64,000 nt of DNA from Pleodorina starrii (Eukaryota; Chlorophyta; Chlorophyceae; Chlamydomonadales; Volvocaceae): NCBI GenBank assembly GCA_030267565.1, contig BRXU01000012.1, forward strand, positions 676,001 to 740,000, read 5' to 3'. A model generated the notes under the pieces. The model saw only the letters and a list, made by a program, of their open reading frames with translations. It was not told where the DNA came from and ran no database searches. Both the position numbers and the translations under genes were made by a program. This document shows positions 1 through 11,910 of this stretch, in pieces (within the stretch, counting starts at the first letter, position 1; every line of letters starts with the position of its first letter).

Positions 1-2146
1 CAGACGGACGCCCGCGCGCTGCACTTGTGGCGGATTTATAACCTACATTACCTTGTAATACCTGTAACTTGATAGTTAGACCGTTCTGAGGGCGTCGCGT
101 GGCGCGGACTCGCGACTCACTCTCACCGTAATGGTTGGCATTAAGACGCAACAAAATTGCACAGCTGGGCTGGTACGCTGCTGATGGCATCCTGAAATTC
201 AAATCCATACATATTACAATGTAGAGTTTCGTGTGGATCTGCGCGCGACAACGTTAATTAACCACGGCGGCCCATGTCGCAGCTGTGAAGTTCGTCGACT
301 GCACTGCTTCAGGCTGCAGACCGTCCATGGGGAAGGGACACCGTGGGAGGGAGTGTGAAAAACTTGGGTGTGCGGCCGTCTGGGCAAACGAGATACGACC
401 CGCGCGCCAGCACCAGTTCAGGCATGGGTTGGCGAGTCTGGTGTGCGGAGGCTTCTGCGTGGATCCACCGGGGCACTGCCCCACATCTCCTCCACGGGGG
501 GCGCAGGCGGCGATTGATCGCGCGCCGCCACCAGCCGGGACGATGGATCGCTTTCACGTTTCGTCCGACACAAGCATTGACGACTCAGGACCGCTTTTCG
601 GGGCTGGATGGTCAGATGTGCAGTGGACTACCTCGACCGGCACCAGCGCTAGCTGCAGTGCGCGACGGGGTTAACACCAAAACCGTTCTGCCGGGGGATC
701 CCCGGGGAAAGCAAGACCAAAGTGAAGAGATTCGCTGCTCCATCCAGGCCCTCCGAAGGTTTCAAGCGGGACGTAAAACGGGGATTCTGGCGTCCAGGCA
801 TCATTCCATATCCTAGCTAGGCCACGAGGGGCCCAGAGGCGATACCGTAGAGCCGGACGCTGAACGAAGGCCCTGACCACATGCATCATTCACCAAGGAG
901 GCCTCGAAATCCTCGCTTGCAGATAAAAGGATGGATGGATCTCAAGCCAATTCAAATTAAACCAATCACAGCGGAGTGCTGCAGCGATGGGATGTGAGGG
1001 CAGCGTTTGCCCTCGTGTGCCGCCCAGTTCCAGCAATTTCCAGCGGGGCGTCGTGTAAATGTGTACATCAATCTCACCGGGACTGTGCGGAAATCATCAT
1101 CATATGCACAAGCGATGTGCTGTGTTTAGCATCCTCCATAACATAAATCGCAAGCAGAGAGTTGACAGCATGGCGCCCATACGCGCCCATTGCCAAGGTC
1201 GGTCGTCTATGGTCGTTTGGGTTGCCGCGCACGGCCAGCTGGACCGCTGGCCCGACAGGGCCAACCCTCCGAACATGGGTCTGGAGCCGATTATGCATCT
1301 GAAACATTCTCCCGCTCTCAGCCGCATTGCCAAGGACAAGGTACTCGAAGTATCCTCTGACGCCGCCCGTGCGAAGCTTTATCGCGTTTTCAAAAGTTGG
1401 CGGCAATGACGTGAAACAGGGTGAAACAAGGTGAAACTAAAATATGATTATATGATAATTGCGCAGAAGTTTCGCTCCCCGGTTGTGGTCAGTTTTCCCA
1501 ACGACCGTAACTGATAGCCACGGACAAACGCGAGACACGGAAACGTTGCAACGCCGGCCTTGAAGTTGAGCGAGAGGTGCATTCCAAGCGCTTTCAACGG
1601 CCCTCAATTTGAGTCTTTTCCCGGAAGCTGCGGGCCTGCCTGCATTGCTGTCGTCGTTACACTCGTTACACCTTGACAAGAACGAAAGGCGCCAATTCAT
1701 TGAAACAAAACCATGACAAGGGGAAACCAGTAATTGCCATGACCCCGGTTTATCCGGATAGAGAATCCCTAGCTGGGTTTGGCAAACATCACCCAGCTGG
1801 CACAGGCTGGCACCGTCGCGGCCGAAGCCCAAAGTTGACACTTCGCTTGCTTGACGTGCATCCATCGCCCATCACGCCGCGTGGTCCGCCCCCGAGCGGT
1901 CCACCTGGGTCGGCACCGCAAGGGGGAGGCCTCCGGGGCAGCGTACCGCCGACCACGCGACCAGGACAATCCACTGCCGCAAACGGGGCGTTGGTCGTCC
2001 CGCTGGACCCCCCTACCTGCACGTCAGCTGCCACCAAAGATAGTTAGGCAAGCGGCATTAACCCTCGAACCCGCAAGGAGAGTCAGGACTCCCCACCGGG
2101 GGGGGGACTTGCGCTAGGGGTTCGGCTCATTCACGAGTGGAGTCAC

Positions 2147-2179
2147 CTAAAACCCTAAAACCCTAAACCCTAAAACCCT
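2147..2179 (-). repeat. Interstitial telomere-like repeat (CCCTAAAA)n
   Basis: About four units of CCCTAAAA, one of them shortened to CCCTAAA. TTTTAGGG is the telomere unit of Chlamydomonas and relatives, so this is an internal telomere-type tract rather than a chromosome end, since unique sequence lies on both sides. Confidence 0.85.
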
Positions 2180-3477
2180 GGGCGCCGGGTCATAGAACGG
2201 AGGCGATCAAATAGGAGACCAGAGACGTCCTTGGTCAGAAGCTACACTTACCGGTATTCAGCCCAAACCGGCCGGAATGCCGATAACGGTAGATTGCCGC
2301 AAATTATCCGCCAAACAAAAAAAACATGCAATGACGTGTAGGTTGCGTAAGCCAGGGAACTCAGGTCTGTCCGGGAGCTGAGCTCCGGCGGGCCGCTGAT
2401 GCCTTAAAGGGGATACATGTGATAAGGATATGGTACGTTAGCACAGCACATCGCGTCGCGTTGGTGGCCGTGGTGAAATGCACCAACGGATGAATGAATA
2501 CGGACAAAGTGGCCTGCTGGAAAGGGATGGGTTGCCGACTTGCCGTCAGGTCCCATTCATTCATCTATCTATCTACCTATATAGGTGAGTGAATAACTCG
2601 TGCTCCTTCAACTCGCAGCGGCGCGGTCCGGTCTATCCCCGTAACAGCGCCGACGACGTCGTGGGGGCTTCCTTACCACAGTCTCTACTGGCAGTGTTGT
2701 ACAGGTACAGATTCGTACAGCAAACATGACAAAGCCCCACATTCGAACGAGGTTGTCGGTGATTTGGTTAGTGGCCTGGTCTAGATGTTCTATTGAACAT
2801 TAGACCCACAGAGTCGTGCGATCGCACTATGTAGCTGTTATCCAGCTCCTCTGTAATTAATTAAATTGTCGTCGGGCGTCGCACGCTTGTGTCGTTGCAA
2901 GCAGGCCACGGGACACCGTTGGGACGATTGGGTGTAGCATAGCCGAGTGTAACGATGACCAATAAAGGGAGTTTCCCCTTTCCTTTTCCAGGGTTATCAC
3001 ACACCACGAGTACGGCTTTGTTCGTGCTTCTGTGCACACAGGGGATCAGGGGTCGCCGGGCCTGGGCGGCCCGTGGCAAACTCCAGGCTTGCCAACTTAG
3101 GATATTTATATCGATTTGCCAAAGAAATGGAAGGAAAAATGTACATATTACGTATTTTAATGTTCAATGTGAGGATTTTCAAGGTAAGAGTTCAAGTTGT
3201 ATCCATTCTGATCATGCATCCGTACAGTACACACTCCGAAGCCCGTACAGATGGAAAATCTAACGTTGCCGGTTCAGATCCGGGGAAGAAACGTTGGTTC
3301 GGATCCGAGAAATGTGCTGACTGTGGAAGTGGAAACATGTTTTGAGTTGCGCACGGTCATGGCGGTTAATATCTTCGCAACAGTCATCAAACAAATCATG
3401 CCTTGTTTGCAACCGTCCAGATATCTGACAGGTACTTTCGGGCCTTCCCAGCCAAAGACGTATCGTCAGCCATACAG

Positions 3478-3568
3478 GCTTGGCTTGGCTTGGCTTGGCT
3501 TGACTTGGCTTGGCTTGACTTGGCTCCACTCTTGACTTGGCTCCACTCTTGACTTGGCTTGACTTCTT
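3478..3568 (+). repeat. CTTGG-rich short tandem repeat
   Basis: Overlapping units of TTGGC/TTGAC (CTTGGCTTGGCTTGACTTGG and variants), with two copies of an 18-bp block containing CTCCACTCTTGACTTGG. It is a simple minisatellite with no coding signal. Confidence 0.8.
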
Positions 3569-3642
3569 GGTGGTCTTTCGCTGCGCACTGGCCCCCCATC
3601 CTACCGAAATCGTCCTTGCAGCTAGGGAAAGGTTTTTTTTGT

Positions 3643-3662
3643 CTTTTTTTAGGGTTTTAGGG
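3643..3662 (+). repeat. Short TTTTAGGG telomere-like tract
   Basis: Two TTTTAGGG units follow a T-rich run. It has the same unit as the tracts at 2147, 29312 and 30148, here in the G-rich orientation on the plus strand. Confidence 0.7.
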
Positions 3663-4090
3663 TGATGCCCCTCGGGGCGACACCTACAGTATATCACTCA
3701 GCTCTGCCCCAGCTCGAGATGCGAGGGGCCTCAAGCCGCAGAACGGGCTCGCGGAAGGCCGGGGGAAAGACGCGGGGGATACTGGGATCTGTCACGAGTA
3801 AGGTCCCGGGGCGATGATTCCCTGCGGTGATGATCCCCAGCGGGAGATCTTCGCGGCTGGCTGCGCCAAAGCGCGCTGGTTGGCCGCTTGGTCGAGCGCC
3901 TGCAAGCTGCCAACAGCTCAATCATGCGTCTAGTGAGAGATGTGTGTCGAGTACCCTTAAAAATGCAAACCTAGGGGAGGCTGAAGCGCTGAACTGGGAG
4001 CATTGCCTGACGGGCGCCGCACAAACGCGCATGGATTCCCACCTTACCATCCCACCTGCCCGGCTCTGCCGTCGTGGCCCTGGTCCGCCT

Positions 4091-4126
4091 GCTGTCCGCC
4101 CTGCTGTCCGCCCTGCTGTCCGCCCT
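4091..4126 (+). repeat. 12-bp tandem repeat, three copies
   Basis: GCTGTCCGCCCT is repeated three times in tandem with no mismatch until the last few bases. No associated gene is visible. Confidence 0.8.
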
Positions 4127-5780
4127 ACGCGGAGGCCCGTTGAGTACCGCACAATCGCTAGTGCGAGCTAAGCAAGTCTGATTAGCTTCGAATCTAATAT
4201 TATATCATAAAGGATTATTCTTTATTGTGTTCGCGTGATACTGTTGCATGCTGTGCTTCACAGGTCCTGGCGATGCCCGCGATGGTTGACCGTGACCTGT
4301 TGGCGACGGAAGCGCGCGTGTGTGTTTGATATGCAACTATACTGCCCAAACCGTGACACAATACCTGCGCTAATATCAGGCCTCTAGAACGCTCTAGGCC
4401 CTCTGGGCACAATCCGGCGTACACGAGGCGAGGTGAGGCCTGCGATGGATCATCTGTGCTATATTGGCACTTTTCGAACATTTAAATTTTAGAGCGCAAG
4501 GTGCATTTCCCAGGCAAGTCACACGATGTCAAGGTCACGCTTTTCTTCAAGGTCACGCTTTCCTTGAAATGTGGTTGTTCGCGGCACACGTACAGAGCGC
4601 AACGCAATTGGGCACCCGTAGATATAGCACCGGTATAGTAAACACCTGTTTAAATGGAGGCATGGTTAGGATTCGAAGGGGCGCAAAGTTGATTTTGGAG
4701 TGTCGGAAAGAACGTACCAGACGTAGAGTTAACCCTGAGCCCGCAAGCAATGAAGCCACGCTTATATTTTTTTACATTAATCCGATGTGTAATAGGCGCT
4801 CAAGGACCGTTACAGACATGCTATTCCAGTTAGGTTGCGGGAGAGGGGATCGTACCGAAATTTGTCATTCGGCTAAGGAGACTCAGTGTAAGCAGGGCAC
4901 TACTTTCCGTTAGGGGCGCGCATGAATTAACAGCCTTTGATGTTTGACCGCCTATCCTTCTAAGGTGCAAAATGGTGGACGACCGCGCCTCCAAGGGTCT
5001 CCAGCAATTGAGCACATATCATGCAATCACCAGCGCAGCAAGACACAAGGCATGTATATAAATTTATGAACTGACTGGGAGGGCAACTTGGGGCAAGGGA
5101 AATGAATCGCCGGTTTCTGCACAGCCGGACTTTGCGAGAAAACTGGTCCATCAAGCAAAGCCAAAGCGTAATTCTGACAATGACTATGTTGAAATTCAAA
5201 CCTTTTGGAGTTCATTTGGAGTTGCCCCGTATACGGAGTCGTGGTTACCATCCGCAAGGTCCACCGTTACCATCGAGCGACCCGAGCTCGTCCCCCAAAC
5301 GGGCCACTTCCAAGCGTATCTCGTTTCAATATTGTGATATCATAGGTTAGTTGGCACGCTCGCCTTCTTTCCCGCGCTCGCGCCCACCGCTCTGTACACC
5401 GCTCGGTCGTCGTACGCCCTTTCGCCAGGGAGGGCGCGTTGCAAGCTGTCATAGAAGAATCGGTTGCTCGCTTGTGCTATCGCAGTTGCGCCCTTACAGG
5501 CTGCACATTTACGGCCTCGTGGGTGCTGCATTGCGAATTTTACTCATTATCGATCGTGAGTTTGTCCTGTAAAGTTCCTTTTCTGTCGCAAGCCCACAGC
5601 AACTCGTGTCGTAAGTCTGCACTTCCCCATTATGATGTATGATGAATCCAAAGCACGTAGTTAGGAGTTACCCAGACTCATATCGCCTAGCTGACGAATA
5701 GTAGCTGGCACGCGACATCTGAAAGTATCTCGAATCCTCCCGTGTGCAGTGAACCGGAAGGAAAGTAAGCTCGTGGAAGG

Positions 5781-8700
5781 ATGTTGAAGCTGCTTGCGTT
5801 GGCGCTTCTGGGCGCCCTCGCAGTGGCTGCCAGTGCTGGTGAGTGTTGGCGCTGGCTTCGACATTTCCGAAGCAAATGCTCGTTTTCCACGGAATCTTAT
5901 TGTGTTGCCATCTGTTCTTAATTTTGATGCTGCAGATTCTATCAGCTCCGCTGGCAGGTAAGGCGGCAGCGCCTGGGCGTCACCTCTTCGTCGAGAGTTA
6001 CTCGCGACGGCTTGCTGTGTTAGTCGCTCATTCGCAGTGTTATTCGACTCGATCGCTGCGTAATGCTGCTTTCCTTCATAGTACTGATAATTACTTAATT
6101 TGATCATGTTCATTCTGTGATCAGGTCGCTGCTGAACAACGATGACCCGAATGCGTTCCCATACTGCAAGTGTACCTATAAGCAGCGCCGCAGCCCATAC
6201 CGCCTGGTTTACGATAAGTACCTAGTGGACTACAAGGGCAATGACTGGGTTTGCTTCAACGTTACTCTGGACACCTCCAACACCGTCTGCGAGTCCGTCC
6301 CCGTGAGGGAGAAGTGCTGCAGCGCGGATCTGTACAAGATTGAGTTCGATGTCGGTGAGTCGCCGGTGTGTTCAACAACTCTGCGCGCCTACCTGGAAAC
6401 GGATCCCGTCTCTTACCCGGCGGCGCCCCGTCCGTCCGCCGGCCACGCCGTATTGCTGGCTGGTTCGGCAGTTCGGGGCGCCCGGCCACACCTAGTCCGC
6501 CAACCCTTGAGTCAAACCAACCCCAGCCAGCCAGCACAGCACTTCCCCGCGTTTTGGTTCCCTACACGCAATCTCCTCCATCCGCGCCCTTCCAGCCCGC
6601 CCTCCGCCTTTCGGCTCACCTTGGATCGCCTTCCAACCGCACTTGCTGCATGCAGCGCACCTCACGCAACCTCCCTCTGCAACTCCCCCAACCCCACCCT
6701 CACCCCAAACCCGCATATGGGAATCCCCCGGCATCCCCCATTCCCCCGATCCGATATCCCGCGCCATCCGCCTCGCCCGATCCCTCCACCTCCCCCCACC
6801 TGATCTCTGCCCCGCCTGCTCCCGCCTGGCCCCCCCCCCCCGCAGACCCCGCCTGCAAGGGCACCACCACTCGCTCACTGCTCTTCAAGGGCATTGACAG
6901 GACGGTCGGCAACATCAAGGTGTCTGAGCAGATCAACACCATCGGCATCGATGACATTCCGGAGATCCCCGGCGCTGCCGTACTGCGCATCACCCGTGGC
7001 CTCAGCATGCCTCAGTCGGTGGTCTCCGCGTTCATTCCAAGTGCGTGCGAGATATAGCAGGCTCGGCTTGGCTCAGGGATCCGTGGATCTGGGTTTGATC
7101 TGAGTTTTGATCTGGATCTGAGTTTGGGGGGTTTGGATCTGGGATCTGGTACAGCGAGTGCAGCAGGGCGTGTGCACTTTACATCCGTGGCTGGGCCGTT
7201 GGTGTTTGTCGGGTCGGTTGTACACGGCGGCGGATCGCACAGAATAGCAAAGCACACGGCGCGCAGTTTCCTGCTGGGCTCTGTTCATGCAATTTGCGCC
7301 GGCTGTTGACCACCCCGAGTGGATCGGCCCACCCCGCCGCTCACGCGTTGTACGGCAACCGCCAGAGCTCCCTGGAGTCGTACCGCCATCCGGACCCCCC
7401 TCACTGACCGTCCCCTCGCCCACCCCCCTCGCTCCCCCCTTTCTCCTCCCGCTTTTTCCCCCCTCTTCCCCCATTTCTCCTGCCCCAGACGGCCTGCCCG
7501 TTTGCATAAACAAGGTCCCCAGCTCCTGCACCCTGAACGAGCTCTTCATGAGCCAGCAGGGCAGTGCCAAGTACTCTATCTTCGACTCGTCCAAGTCTTG
7601 CTGCCCCACCGGCAACACCGGACCCGGAGACCGCCCGGTCGGCCCAGCCCCCAACGTGTTCTCGCCGCCTCCCAGCCCGCCACCCACCCCTACCATCATC
7701 CCAGCCACGCTCCTGCCCCCACCCAGCCCGCCACCCAGCCCGCCACCCAGCCCGCCACCCAGCCCGCCACCGTCCCCCGCCGTCACCGGCACGCCACCCA
7801 GCCCGCCGCCGCCCAGCCCGCCGCCGCCCAGCCCGCCGCCGCCCAGCCCGCCGCCGCCCAGCCCCAAGCCGCCAAGCCCCCGGCCCCCAAGCTCGCCGTC
7901 GCCTCCTCCGCCGCCGCCGCCCCCGCCCCCGCCGCCGCCGCCGCCGCCGCCCAGCCCGCCGCCGCCGCCCCCGCCCCCGCCGCCGCCCCCGCCGCCGCCG
8001 CCGCCGCCCTCGCCGTCTCCCCCGCGCAAGCCGCCGTCGCCCAGCCCTCCGGTGCCCGGCAGGCCGGCGCCCGCCATTCCATTCATGCCCCCTGGCTTCC
8101 CGTACTGCACGTGAGTCATCAGGCTGTCTGTTTCTAGAATGATGCCTCTTAGCGCAAGAGCCTCCATCGGAATTCCTGGCCTTGTCTATGCCTGCATATG
8201 TAAACGGAAGGCTGTATATGTAGCTGGTACAAACGGGAGGCGACGACCCGCCGATTGTTATCCGTATCCGTTTCCGCTTGCTCCTGCCAACACACGCGTG
8301 CCCACGCATATAGTTACATATCACACACACGCACGTGCGCGCGCTCGATCGCCCGCGCGCACGTTCTGCGCCAGCCCCGGTGCTCCTTCCCGACCGCCCG
8401 TGTCGGGGGCAACGACCAACCGTCCGTCGGTCCGGTCCGGTCCGCCGCGCGGGTGCCTCCCTTTGCCCCCTCGCGCCTCGCCCCTTGCGATGAGACGTCA
8501 CGTCCGCCTCCACCTCTTCTTTGAAACGCGTGTGCAGCGCCGCGGAGCTGCAGGAAACCAACGACATCCTAACCAACAACCAACCAACCAACCATCAACG
8601 ACCCATGGGTCACCCTCGCCCTCCCTTGTGCCCCGCAGTTGCCAGTCGTACAGCTCCAACAGCTTTCCGTGGCGTGCGTCCGTGGTCAACGTGACCAACG

Positions 8701-9476
8701 TCCGGGTCAACAACCTCAATGTGGACCGGGTCTGCATCCGGATGTTCGTGGACCCCGCCGCCGCGGCCACCTGCGACAACCGCCTGTGCGGCGGCTGCAC
8801 CGCCGGCCTGGAGAAGTTCGAGATCCTGGCCAGTGAGTGTTGAGCTGCACTACTGCGGGTTTGGTTTTGGGGGTCCGTCCGGTTTTGGGGTTTTATTTTT
8901 CAGGGATCCTGGCCCGTGAGTGAGAGAGGTCTCGAAGGTTTTGGGGGTGGGATGGGGGGTGGGCAAGGCCATCATATGTGCCGATAGTTCCCAGTCGGTG
9001 TGTCGTCCAATCGGGTTTCCTTCGCTCCGTGCTTTTGACCTGAAGGGCCGACCCGCGGGTCAGGGTGCCCCATCAACCGTGGAAAGGTGCCGCGGTGGCG
9101 GCGCCTCCTCCTCATCATCATCTTCCCCTCGCCCTCGCCGCACCCCTCACCCGCCCCTCCGCCCCTCCCCGCCCCTCCCCCCACTTCCCCCTCCGCAGAC
9201 GGCGCCTGCAAGGGCTCGCTCAACCCGTTCACCCTGTCGACCACCACCGAGATCAAGTCGTCCTTCGGCTGGGACTCCATCCGCCCCGTCCTCAAGTTCA
9301 CGCGCCTTGACCTGACCTACGCTCAGGGCGTCTCGGGCGCCAGCCTTTGCTTCACCTTCAAGGGCCCCTCCTGCACCCGTTGGGCTGAGCTCTGCCCGCC
9401 CAGCGCCAGGGGCTGCCCCATCGCGCTCTTCAACCCGCCGGGCGACTCGTGCTGCCCCAAGAGCACGATCAAGTAA
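5781..9476 (+). CDS. Pherophorin (two pherophorin domains, Pro-rich linker)
   Basis: Predicted secreted hydroxyproline-rich glycoprotein of the volvocine wall/extracellular matrix, 532 aa. Exons: 5781-5838, 5936-5957, 6125-6354, 6846-7040, 7489-8110, 8639-8832, 9199-9476; all introns are GT-AG and phases agree through to a TAA stop. Residues 1-19 form a signal peptide (MLKLLALALLGALAVAASA). Residues about 27-225 are the first Cys-rich pherophorin (DUF3707) domain, with FPYCKC near its start and SCCPT at its end. Residues about 226-372 are almost all SPPP/PPPSP units, presumably hydroxylated and glycosylated. Residues about 373-532 are the second domain, opening with the matching FPYCTC and ending in SCCPKSTIK. 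The start ATG is the first one before the signal peptide. Codon use is strongly G/C-ending. A pherophorin is near certain; which subfamily member cannot be told. Confidence 0.93.
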
Positions 9477-10373
9477 AGTGATGGCGGAGTGCGCCGAGAG
9501 ACCACGCACCGAAACCGCGTGACGACACGGACCGGCCGGCCGACCGACCGACCGACCCGTGGGGCGTCCCGGGCCGGTGTGTGTCTCGCCACTTCTGGGG
9601 CGCACTTTGTTGAGGGCCGGCTGTCTGTCGGAATCCTTTTGGTCGTCCGCGCCCCACCAGAGGACCGGCCGGGTCGCGTCGCGTCGCCGCACCTCTCTTC
9701 ATTCTCTCTGCCTCTCTCGCCCGCAAGCACGCACACAATCCCGCGGGCCCCTCCCCACGAGCCCTATGGATGCAGATATCGACCTTAAGGTCTTGAGTAC
9801 GGTGATCAGAGTGCGGGTGGGAAGGCAGAGCGGGATACGGAAGCCCTGTCGGTTGTCGGTTCGTGGTTGACGGTTGACAGTTGGCTCGCCGCGCCGCATT
9901 GATTTGGCGCCGGCTATAGAGCTTGCGCGTGTACGTGCATGACCTGTTGCTGCAAGACGTCGTCAAAGCCCGCATTGCGGTGATGAGGGAGGCGGCTGTG
10001 GGGCATGCGGAGGGTAGGGCCTTCGTTGGCAGGCGTGCGGCGCTGGGGGGGTGTAGGGAGCCAGCCGGCCCGGTGCCGTCGCGGCGGCGCGCCCCAGGGG
10101 TGTGCATTGGCCACGGCGGCTGCGCCGCGCGTCCACGAGCTCGCGCTGGCGCCAGCGTAGCGTGCACGTGTGCTTGTTGGGGCCGGAGCCGGGGTCCGAA
10201 ACACAGCGCTGCCTTGCGCTGGTTTTTCGGCGCCGCGGCCAAGGTCAAGGGAGGGCGAAGGGCTCTTGTTAGGCGGAGGGCTCGATTCCCCGGTGCGCGG
10301 GGAGCCTCAGAAGAGGAACTGTTTTGAGGTGCTGCGGCCATTGACCTAACCTGGCATACGAGCGCAGCCTAGC

Positions 10374-10374
10374 G

Positions 10375-10402
<28 letters not shown>
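10374..10402 (+). repeat. (CAG)n trinucleotide tract
   Basis: About nine CAG units. It lies outside any supported coding exon. Confidence 0.9.
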
Positions 10403-10405
<3 letters not shown>

Positions 10406-10890
10406 TGCGTCTTCACCGGGGCTTTGTTCTATGCAGGAGTCTCGCTTTATTGTTGTCTCTTCGCTTACTGTGCGTGTGTACGCGTATTTTTATCTTTAGA
10501 AGGATCAAGTCCCAGGTCCCAGGTCATTCGCTTCACGTACGAGCAGCGCGGTTAATTTGTGTTTGTTGATTTTTGTTTGCACGTTGACAAATTTTTGCGG
10601 CGGAGCGCTTCGATAATTTGGGAAGACGATGAAACCCGGGTCGATAACACCCCCGCTCGCTTGCGGCCTGACGGAACATGTCTATGGATAAACCCTGTAG
10701 GATATTGCTCGAAGCTAGGTGCGATTGGCGCGCGATTGAACTCGGTACTTTTGAGCAGACTGACTCCGTTCTCGCCCACGCCGGCCTTCCCCCTCAGCCC
10801 ACTCACGACCTGCCTTGCGCGGGTCAGGGCCGCCTAGCACTCGTCGGTTGACCCGTCTTCAGAGTAACTTACTTGACCCGGAAAGTCACA

Positions 10891-10895
10891 TGTAA
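10891..10895 (+). terminator. Candidate TGTAA poly(A) signal of the pherophorin gene
   Basis: TGTAA is the usual polyadenylation signal in Chlamydomonas and Volvox. This is the first one I found downstream of the pherophorin stop, but it would imply a 1.4-kb 3' UTR, so a divergent signal closer in is possible. Confidence 0.3.
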
Positions 10896-11818
10896 TTCAA
10901 TACCCGGAACCGCCGATGTGCTGATTGGACAGCCGGGATCCCCCAGGCTCGGGCTACATCGCTCCAGGGAACCCCAGGCCCGGCAAGATTTCCACAGTTG
11001 GATCGCCCCGGTCCGATCGGGTCGGGTTAGGTCATGGTTTCCAGCAAAGGGATTACACAAGGGATTACAGCTTCAACACGAAGGGATTACAGCTTCAAAA
11101 GCTTGCTTGCGGGGAAAAGCTGGAACCAAAGATGAGCCGCCACCAGAGTTCAACGGATATCCAGCTTCGAAGTGCGTATGCACGGCCTTGTGGGCGCAAT
11201 GTCCAGGCAATATGGGTTTCCGGGTAACCCCGATACCAGGCCTACTCTACGCGAAGGTCAGGCTGGCCGGAGAGGTCGTAATCCCGTACCCCCGGGGGTG
11301 GGTAATGGTCAGCAATCCATTAATCCTGACCGGTCCTTGCAGGGTCTGAATCCTTATCCTGACCTGTCCTGGTGGGGTCCTAATCCTAATCCTGACGGCT
11401 ACACGGATCCTAATCCTAATCCTCGCCGGTCAAGGGCAAGCCTTCGGCATATTGGCTCGTCTTCTGTGTAATACTTGTTCATGGAAAAATATAATATTAT
11501 CCAATTAAAATATCTAAAGCTCTAGGTGCGCGGCTGGCGGTTGGGAACCGGTGAGCCAGCGGCTCGCCAGGGCTCATCAGGGTCCTAGTTCTAGTCCTTA
11601 GGTCGTCGGCCCGGGCAGGTCCGGTGTTCTAATCCAATCATCCTGACTGGTACCTGAACCTTATTTTATCTTTGCAACCCTCCTGGCCACCAAACCAAAT
11701 GACCGTCAAGAACCGAAGACTGTGTGCACTGTCCGATTCCCTGAAACGACTGGATATAAACACATGCTAACGTATTAAATCAAACGGAATTGTGTTACAT
11801 AAAAATCCGATACAGATT

Positions 11819-11910
11819 TAAATTCCATCTACTGGGAATAGTCGTCCTGAGTTTGAAGCTGTATGTAAATTCCATCTACTGGGAATATTCGTCCTGAGTT
11901 TGAAGCTGTA
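11819..11910 (+). repeat. 47-bp near-perfect tandem duplication
   Basis: The block AATTCCATCTACTGGGAATA plus the following TCGTCCTGAGTTTGAAGCTG occurs twice with a 47-bp period and very few differences. The surrounding DNA is AT-rich and noncoding. Confidence 0.85.

Larger units (their letters stand above)
1..5780. other. Gene-poor 5' region
   Basis: I see no convincing gene here. Open frames are short, lack the G/C-ending codon preference of the genes further right, and show no consistent set of splice sites or recognisable motifs. The stretch holds short interstitial telomere-like blocks and small tandem repeats (listed separately). The last few hundred bases should contain the promoter and 5' UTR of the pherophorin gene starting at 5781, but I could not pick out a clear TATA box. 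Confidence 0.55.

Noticed and set aside
7073..8591. Long minus-strand and alternative-frame open frames over the pherophorin Pro-rich exon
   Set aside because: Gly- or Arg/Ala-rich mirror readings of the GC-rich CCGCCGCCC coding sequence; the plus-strand frame has matching splice phases and pherophorin domains.
10240..10320. Possible tRNA (GGCTCGATTCCCC resembling a T-arm)
   Set aside because: No matching acceptor stem, D-arm or anticodon arm could be built around it.
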